From Flabesymbios commensalis (lineage: Eukaryota; Annelida; Polychaeta; Terebellida; Flabelligeridae), in assembly GCA_964017125.1 (NCBI GenBank), contig OZ024902.1, positions 105,320,560 through 105,384,559 on the forward strand: 64,000 nucleotides of DNA. Reading direction: 5' to 3'. The notes beneath the pieces were generated by a model. The model was not told the DNA's origin. It did no database searches and saw only the letters and a program-made list of their open reading frames with translations. Made by a program: the position numbers and the translations under genes. Below, piece by piece: positions 58,159-64,000 of this stretch (the stretch's first letter is position 1; each line of letters starts with the position of its first letter).

Positions 58159-58451
58159 AATGAAATGAATCGGGCTTTAGGTACATATATAGGCTAAACT
58201 GGGCCAGGAGAACCTCCTGAGGATGGTGAGATGACACTGTCCTCCAGAAACAGGATTCGAAATTCAAGCCCTGGCAGTCTGAGGCCGAGCACGCTACCTC
58301 CAGGTCACGGAGGCTCCCCACAATACTGAGTTTCACACGTGGATGGGGAAGAAATATTTTTGTTTCATTCAAACCGCCGAGACCGGGAACCGAACCCCAA
58401 ACTCTAGCGTGAAAGGCAACGGTGCTACCCACTACCCTAGGGCCCCCGCCC
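58159..58451 (-). mobile_element. Dimeric tRNA-derived SINE, 12-bp target duplication
   Basis: TGCAATGAACAA (58147-58158) and TGCAATAAACAA (58452-58463) flank it with one mismatch. Minus-strand landmarks GGGCCCTAGGGTAGTGGGTA, GGTTCGGTTCCCGGTC and GGAGCCTCCGTGACCTGGAG match the copies in the MULE. The open frame 58049-58456 is a by-product. Confidence 0.88.
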
Positions 58452-58463
58452 TGCAATAAACAA

Positions 58464-59767
58464 TGTTTTTTTTATAAAAATCTTAATAAATCTCAGGAGG
58501 TTGAGAACAGTATAAAATTTACCAATGTCTGTGCGATTGGTGAAAACGGCTTATAGCTAGTTTTAAAAAATACTGACTCTGAGATCACTGTGACGTCTTA
58601 AACACTCCAAATTGATCATAGTCAAAATTGTCATACCTACATGTATATAACTGCTTCTAACATATATAGAATATAATCGATTTTATACTGTCCCATATAT
58701 ATAAAATCAACCTTAGATTGTGAGAAATATTTTTTATCAGATTTGCATGGGAAAAAATGTTTTCAGTGTATCCAATTATTATAGAAACAACTGGTACTTT
58801 TAATTTACCATAAATGAAATCTAGGACGTTCATCACAGAAACAGCTTATTTACTCAACTGTGATTCCCATTTAGAGAGAAATATACATGTTTAACATGTT
58901 TAAAAAAAAAGAAATAAGTATAGACTGTTTTATTATGTAAAGTAGCACTAATAGAACATTTTTTTTAAATGTGAGTACCTTTAAGCCTTTAAACGCCAAA
59001 TAATTCAATCTGAATTTTCACACACCTTAAGTTGTCTCGCTGACGCGATCCACAACTTCAAGTGAGTGAAAATTATTCAGATTTGACAAAATTGAGGTCA
59101 ACTGTTTTCAAATATTGCTTTATCATTACCATTTTTAAAAGGTGGTACTTAACGTGCTAATAAAATATGAAAACCCTAATATATGCGGCACCCTCGATTA
59201 AAAGGTTAATCCAATCTATCACACACGGCTATGTTAGCATAATATACGTGTTTCAAAATAAACAAACATGGAGCACAGTGCAAAGAACAACTTCCAAATG
59301 ATAAAAGTTTCAAATAAAAATTGCACATTTGTATACAACATTGTAAAATGATATAGCATGCAGAATTTATAGACCGACTGTTTCAAATAAGTTACATGTA
59401 TAAGTAAGAGATACCCATATCCTCACCAAAATATCAATAAAGGCATTAAGTATAAAATTATGAACTGAGATTCTATAATGACATTGTATAACAAAGTATA
59501 TATAACACACAAACTCCTCCCAATGTTAAACTAAATGTAACCATCTGTCCCTTAAATGCTGCTGTACCACTGTAAGTTTTAAGGCTGAGTGTTTCTTCAT
59601 TTCCTCTCATTTCAATTGTAGTGTACAACATTCACACTATATACAACTTTTCTTATTGGCAATTGTACAATAAATATATTCCTTCCCAATCAATGATGGG
59701 GAGCCTCAGATCACTACACATTCTTCCACTATCATCATTAGCTGCATATTTGTTTGTTTGCCTGCCA
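58464..59767. other. Downstream flank or 3' UTR of the SLC2A gene
   Basis: AT-rich sequence without recognised repeats. On the minus strand it follows the transporter's stop codons, so part of it is probably 3' UTR. Confidence 0.4.
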
Positions 59768-59849
59768 TCATCTTTCATGTTGGAATTCTGAATACCTGTT
59801 GTCATTGCAACATGTCGGACATCTATCAGCCACCCATTGGGAAGTACTT
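59768..59849 (-). CDS. Possible alternative last exon of the SLC2A gene
   Basis: If the donor at 59940-59936 (gtaag) is used, a 91-bp intron ends at tatattttgcag and this segment follows in phase. The split codon still gives Lys, and the frame adds STSQWVADRCPTCCNDNRYS and EFQHER before TGA at 59770-59768. A cysteine-rich 26-residue tail would replace the stop after SNK. Splice signals look good, but no homology supports the tail, so this is inference. Confidence 0.4.
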
Positions 59850-62800
59850 CTGCAAAATATATACAATGTGTACAGTAAAAGGACTGTATTTGAATTAATC
59901 AAATCTCTAAGATATGTAAATAAATTAGATTAAGGCTTACTTGTTGCTGAGCTCATTATTAATATTCTCAAGTGTTCTTCCTTTGGTTTCAGGAATAAGA
60001 AAGTAGACAAATAATATAGAGAATGCACATATGATGAAATATGTAGTAAATGAACCTCCAACACCAACAAAATCTGCAATAGATATAGAGGAATGTGAGA
60101 GTAGATTAATAAGTATAATAAACATACATGTAGGGGTATAAGTTCATAACATTAATAACAATTAATGGCATACATACAGTACCTCGTGCATAAACGTGCA
60201 TGCTCTTCCAAGTGAGAATTGACTATTTTAGGCATGGCTCCGAAAATATTCTTGTTCGCTTATAAGTGCATGCACTTATATTCGAATACTACGTGCATGC
60301 ACTTATCTTCGAAAAAAATTACCACGCATACCACTGTGTAAACATATACTGCAGATTAGAATAACATCGATATGTATTGACTTACACTTATAGAAAACAA
60401 TACCTGATTACTAGTAGGCCTATCTGTCCATAATAATAATAAAATGCTGATCGTAAACAAAAACTACATTATTATTTTTATTTAGTAACGGGTGGATATT
60501 AGGAGAATTGCTTCATAATATGAATATGCGCCGACAGTTCAAGCTGTCAAGGAGATAGTGTATGGGTGTGATAGCTGAAAGGCGTGGACAAATGAGGTGT
60601 GATATGACAGATCAGGTGGTGTCTGGAGTCACTCCTGCAAGGGAACTACAAAGTAACAGTCAGTGATTACTAACTTTAGTCTTTTTTAATTTGGATTGGG
60701 ATAAATCAAATAATTACAATTTTAATGAATTGGAAGAAATTTAAAATGTATTTTTATGTTAGAATATAAGAGCATGCACCTTTTTTCAAAAACTAAGTGT
60801 ATCTTTAAATATAAGTGCATGCATATTAATGCGCGGGGATACAGTGTTACTAGTACTGGCATGTAATTACTGTTTAATCTATTCTGTGAACTCAATGACC
60901 TCGACCTCCTTTGTTTTCACCGAGCTTGCTAATACAATGAAGTATGGGGGAGGGTTCTTATATAACCTTGTTTTCACCGAGTGACGTCACAGCGTTTCAC
61001 AGAATATATGACTGATTATTATACATGTTTATAGAGACAGAGAATATACATCCCTCCCTACATCATGCTATATATCCCTCCCTACATCATGCTATTATGA
61101 GAGTTTTCAACTCATCTAAAAATGATACAGCAACACAAGGCCACACAAACAAGTTTACTTAGTTTTTTTTTACTGATTTGCCGCCGTTTTTTTTTAAAAC
61201 AAATCTGATTTCCCCCCTCCCAGTGGCCCTAATGCTGAAAGAAATCCGTAAAACAACTAAATACATTTGTGTGGCCCAATAATCAGCATTATTGCAAGCA
61301 TACTACCTGTATGCTGGGGGGGGGGGGGGGTGTACACTTTTTAATATGTTGACAAGCCTAAATAATGATCTGATAATAAGGAATGAATGCTTTGCTTACA
61401 TCACATAGACTTTCAGTCAATAAATGTAAGATATTGATTTCTCATTGCCAAATGGAAAATATTTGTAAAAAGCATATTGGACAGACTATTTTGTTGAAAC
61501 ACCATTAATATAGAGGGAGGTGTTTTTTAAACAGTATGTTTAGTATGCTTGTGATAATGTTGGTTAATATGCATGACCCTAGATTTTTTTAGTTGATATG
61601 TGTAAAAAAATACTCACTGATAAAGTCCAGAAAGGAAAATGAGACAATTAAGTTTGCACTCCAATTAGCTATTGTAGCTACAGAAATAGCTCTGCCTCTT
61701 ATGGCAGAAGGGAATATTTCACTCAAAAGGAGCCATACACCTTGCAAATGAAAGAAATTCAAATTATTTCATCTCAATAGCACTGTAGCAGGTACCCTGA
61801 TGACATTCAAGGCTCTGACACAGAGACCTTCATTTTTAAATGTAATAGTTCAAAAATATCACAAGTTTATGCCTGCCGAAAATGACTAAGTTTTCATAGG
61901 CCCTTGGAATATTTGTTTCAATTTCATGGTATCCGAGTTTTCCGGTAGGCGGCGCGAGTTACAGTATATCCACAGCTGGCTGTGGATATAAAATAGTGGT
62001 CAGTGTTACCGGGCCTACGACGAAGTTAGGCGGCCCGGTCATGCCACGTATGTACCAGGGTTATTTTAAAAATTATTTTATTTACTCCCAAATGTAGCTG
62101 TATAATAATAACAACTGAACATGTGTGCCCAATTAACCCTTTAAATGCTAAAGAAACCCAGGATGTGATTCTGAACATTATTGTCAGTTATACTATGTAT
62201 CCAAAGATACAATAAGCAGTTACTGCTGTTTGCCTTTGCACAAATTTGCAGCAGGAGATAAGATGGGACCTCTGACATTGCTTGTATGGCCCTATCCCAA
62301 TAAATTTTGCTACAACCAAGTTTTTTTTGAAAATATCTATTATTTCAACATATTCTATCAGCTTTATATTCTTATTTTTTTAAATGAAACATCTGCTAGC
62401 TTTCCACAGCCTCATTCCATTACATAGGATATACAGGGCCCTTCCCAGACATTGGGCAGTGGTGGGCAGTCTTGGCATCAAAAATGTCAATTTTCAGCCT
62501 AAACTACAGTCATGTTTTTATACTCAAAATACTCCATGTTTTTTCCAACTGTTGTGGTAGAGCCCTAGAAATGATGGACAGTTAAATGAGGTAGTCAGTG
62601 CTCCAACTAATGTTTTTAAAATCATTATCAAATTAATAACAACATTCAGAACAGTTTGGCAAGATACAGGAAATGGTCTAGCTATCTAGCACAGTTTGCC
62701 TGATATCAGGCATATTAAAGTTAATTATGGCCGATGGTCGGCCATTTAAGTAGGTCAAAGTTCATAAGCCTGAAAAGGCACATCCGCACCCCCTAAGGGA

Positions 62801-64000
62801 TGTATGTGTGCAGTATAAAAGAAATCCCCCCATGGGTTTGCCGAGATCTGTTCCAGAAACGAAACGCTGCCACATATCACGCTTATTAAAGTTAATTATG
62901 GCCGATGGTCAGCCATTTAAGTAGGTCAAAGTTCATCAACCCCAAAAGGCACATGTTCACCCCCAAAGGGATGTGTGTGTGCAATATGAAAGAAATGCGT
63001 CCAGGAGATTCCCAGATCTGTTCCGAAACGAGACACAAACAGACGTGCCGATATCTGAGGCGACGCCAATATCTCCCAACTTCATCGGGCGGGGGATAAA
63101 AAGTATAGTAGGGTATTACTGTATTAATGTTAACAGAATATATGACATGACTCCGGCAATAAAAATTCCACTGGCCCCAGCTTCGATTTAAGCATAAAAT
63201 GAAAAAAAACGTCTATCAGTTTTGACTGTTTGAACGACAACTGAATTTGAGCTGTTCAAACATGTTTTTCAATAAAAGGACAATTTACTTTCTGCGGCAA
63301 TCTGACCCCCCCCCCCCCCTAACTAAAAGTTTCAAGAAGCTGAAGGGTACTGAAAGGTTGGTGCAAGTTACATACTGCAAAAAAAATTTTTTTAAAAGTA
63401 TAAAAAATAATTTTGCCCTCCTCACCCCCTCTCCCCCCCCCCCAAGAGATATACATTAATACACTAATCAAACAGAGGACCGGTCCCCAGCTTCAATTTC
63501 AGCCCAAAATGACAGAAACCTGTCATTTGGTTTTGCGTGTATCAGAGGAAAGCTGAATTTTAGCTGGTTAAAAGGTCAATTTATGACCCTTACTGTTACC
63601 CAAGATACACCGAAAATTAAGCAAGGCGATAACAGGCCCGCAGCTTCAATTTCCACTTAAAGTAAAACAATCTGTTTGGACAGTATCGTTAGACAACTAA
63701 ATTTGACTGCCATTTTAAAAAATGGCCGCCAGGTCAAACATTTTTCACCAAAAGAATTCCCCAGGCATGTACATTACATTAGCGAAATTTAAATACAATC
63801 TGCATAGAGTCTTAGACTCAGTGGCAACAACAAAACGCGGTGGCCGCATACACAGAGACAGAGGGGTCAATGCAGTAAGCATACTCAATTAATGAACTGA
63901 CCTGGTCCGAATCCAACACTATAACCAGCCACAAACATCATCAGACTGATACAAGTCACCCATTCAAGTGATGCACTTGTATTGGAATCATCCATCATGG
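59768..64000 (-). CDS. SLC2A class III sugar transporter (GLUT10/12-like), C-terminal exons only
   Basis: Facilitative hexose transporters of the major facilitator superfamily work in plasma or internal membranes. The window holds the last part of the gene: exons 63902-64000 (partial), 61618-61740, and 60073 down to 59937 or 59941, with an optional last exon 59849-59768. Together they encode transmembrane helices 10 to 12. Diagnostic motifs are GPGVWLLLSEIFP, IRGRA after it, NWSANLIVSFSFLDFI, and PETKGRTLE at the cytoplasmic end. GP-V-WL-LSEI-P, RGRA and NW-NL--S-SFL resemble human GLUT10 and GLUT12 more than GLUT8 or HMIT. Upstream exons continue beyond the right edge. The gene is convergent with PARPBP, with 31 kb of repeats between them. 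Confidence 0.85.
59937..60073 (-). CDS. SLC2A exon, helix 12 and PETKG motif, with in-frame stop
   Basis: After acceptor atctattgcag the exon completes a split Asn and encodes FVGVGGSFTTYFIICAFSIL, FVYFLIPETKGRTLE and NINNELSNK, followed by TAA. PETKG is the family's terminal signature. The last codons read AACAAGTAAGCC: the stop is embedded in a good splice donor (AA|gtaag), so the exon may instead end at 59941 and splice to 59849. Confidence 0.87.
60185..60835. repeat. Palindrome-rich segment with AAGTGCATGCACTT words
   Basis: It contains the 20-bp perfect palindrome TATAAGTGCATGCACTTATA (60261-60280), a second GTGCATGCACTTAT near 60292, and ATATAAGTGCATGCATATTA near 60820. GTGCATGCTCTT at the left and AAGAGCATGCAC near 60770 are inverted. 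This suggests a small TIR element in the SLC2A intron. Confidence 0.5.
60881..61005. mobile_element. MITE with inverted ends ATTCTGTGAA, third copy
   Basis: ATTCTGTGAACTCAATGACC to CAGCGTTTCACAGAAT, with CTTGTTTTCACCGAGTGACG inside, matches 23946-24071 and 30905-31095. It includes TGACGTCA and lies in an SLC2A intron. Confidence 0.82.
61618..61740 (-). CDS. SLC2A exon, conserved LSEIFP..IRGRA loop and helix 11
   Basis: This 123-bp exon is bordered by acceptor ttgcaag and donor gtgagt. It completes a split Gly and encodes VWLLLSEIFPSAIRGRA and then the amphipathic helix with NWSANLIVSFSFLDFI, ending in phase 1. The E and R of SEI-P--IRGRA are the conserved intracellular charged network of sugar porters. 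Confidence 0.88.
61940..62060. repeat. GC-rich patch with palindrome TCCACAGCTGGCTGTGGA
   Basis: GGTAGGCGGCGCGAGTTACA, the palindrome, and GTTAGGCGGCCCGGTCATGC stand out from AT-rich intron DNA. It looks like the end of a dispersed repeat, but no second copy is seen in this window. Confidence 0.4.
62690..63115. repeat. Two 185-bp units ending GGGCGGGGGATAAAAA
   Basis: Units share TTAAAGTTAATTATGGCCGA, GGTCGGCCATTTAAGTAGGT (or AGCC), CAAAGTTCAT, AAAGGCACAT, GGGATGTATGTGTG and GATCTGTTCC. The last bases CGGGCGGGGGATAAAAAG link it to the families at 1361 and 50672. Confidence 0.65.
63170..63735. repeat. Three diverged units with CCCAGCTTCAATTT
   Basis: CCCAGCTTCGATTTAAGC, CCCAGCTTCAATTTCAGCCC and CGCAGCTTCAATTTCC each precede GACTGTTTGAACGACAACTG-like text, about 200-300 bp apart, with C runs between. 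It ends AAAAAATGGCCGCCAGGTCA. Confidence 0.55.
63902..64000 (-). CDS. SLC2A exon, transmembrane helix 10 (runs off the window)
   Basis: Read on the minus strand, the exon encodes MDDSNTSASLEW, then the hydrophobic helix VTCISLMMFVAGYSVGFGP, and stops at a phase-1 donor G|gtcag. The helix ending in GFGP precedes the GP-WL-LSEI motif in the next exon, as in GLUT10 and GLUT12. Its 5' border is not in the window. Confidence 0.8.

Noticed and set aside
31444-63315. Poly-G and poly-C runs (31444, 36645, 41511, 56346, 61318, 63308)
   Set aside because: Simple homopolymers next to repeats; length may reflect slippage or sequencing error and no function is implied.

Overview
This is a 64 kb piece of an AT-rich, intron-containing animal nuclear genome. 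Host exons are few and far apart, and most of the sequence is old transposon and repeat DNA. Frequent AGGCCTA-type words, many small TIR elements and a LINE/SINE mix suggest a marine invertebrate, possibly a deuterostome such as an echinoderm or hemichordate. That placement is inference and weak.

Two host genes can be supported. On the + strand (855-27730) lies most of PARPBP (PARI), the PCNA-interacting recombination regulator: nine coding exons in consistent splice phase, ending in a C-terminal PIP box. The first roughly 50 codons are outside the window or unrecognised. On the - strand at the right edge (59768-64000 and beyond) lie the last exons of a class III SLC2A (GLUT10/12-like) sugar transporter, with a possible alternative C-terminus. 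Nothing suggests that the two genes work together.

Layout. 1-10 kb: PARPBP exons with introns holding TA-flanked MITEs, a 2.3 kb TTAA-flanked element carrying a foldback MITE in one arm, and several short tandem-array repeats. 10-24 kb: one 14 kb PARPBP intron, nearly all of it a large inverted-repeat element that contains a LINE (itself split by a second LINE), a 145-bp tandem array and a 320-bp tandem repeat. 24-28.5 kb: the last PARPBP exons. 28.5-33 kb: intergenic, with MITEs. 33.3-37.9 kb: an inverted-repeat-bounded segment around a broken copy of a large uncharacterised invertebrate gene family. 38.2-41.5 kb: a second, shorter copy of the large inverted-repeat element, interrupted by an L2/CR1-type LINE. 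41.7-48.05 kb: a Mutator-like element with a perfect 9-bp target duplication, long terminal arms made of about 155-bp tandem units, a transposase remnant and two tRNA-derived SINEs. 48-56 kb: more nested DNA elements. 56-59.6 kb: AT-rich, apart from one SINE. 59.7-64 kb: the SLC2A exons and intron repeats.

Themes worth following up: the sequence TTCAAAATGGCCGCC (a YY1-like site) recurs in many unrelated repeat families; tandem units cluster at about 140-165 bp in at least six families; and clear nesting lets insertion order be read. No retrovirus, LTR element, Polinton or CRISPR array was recognised.
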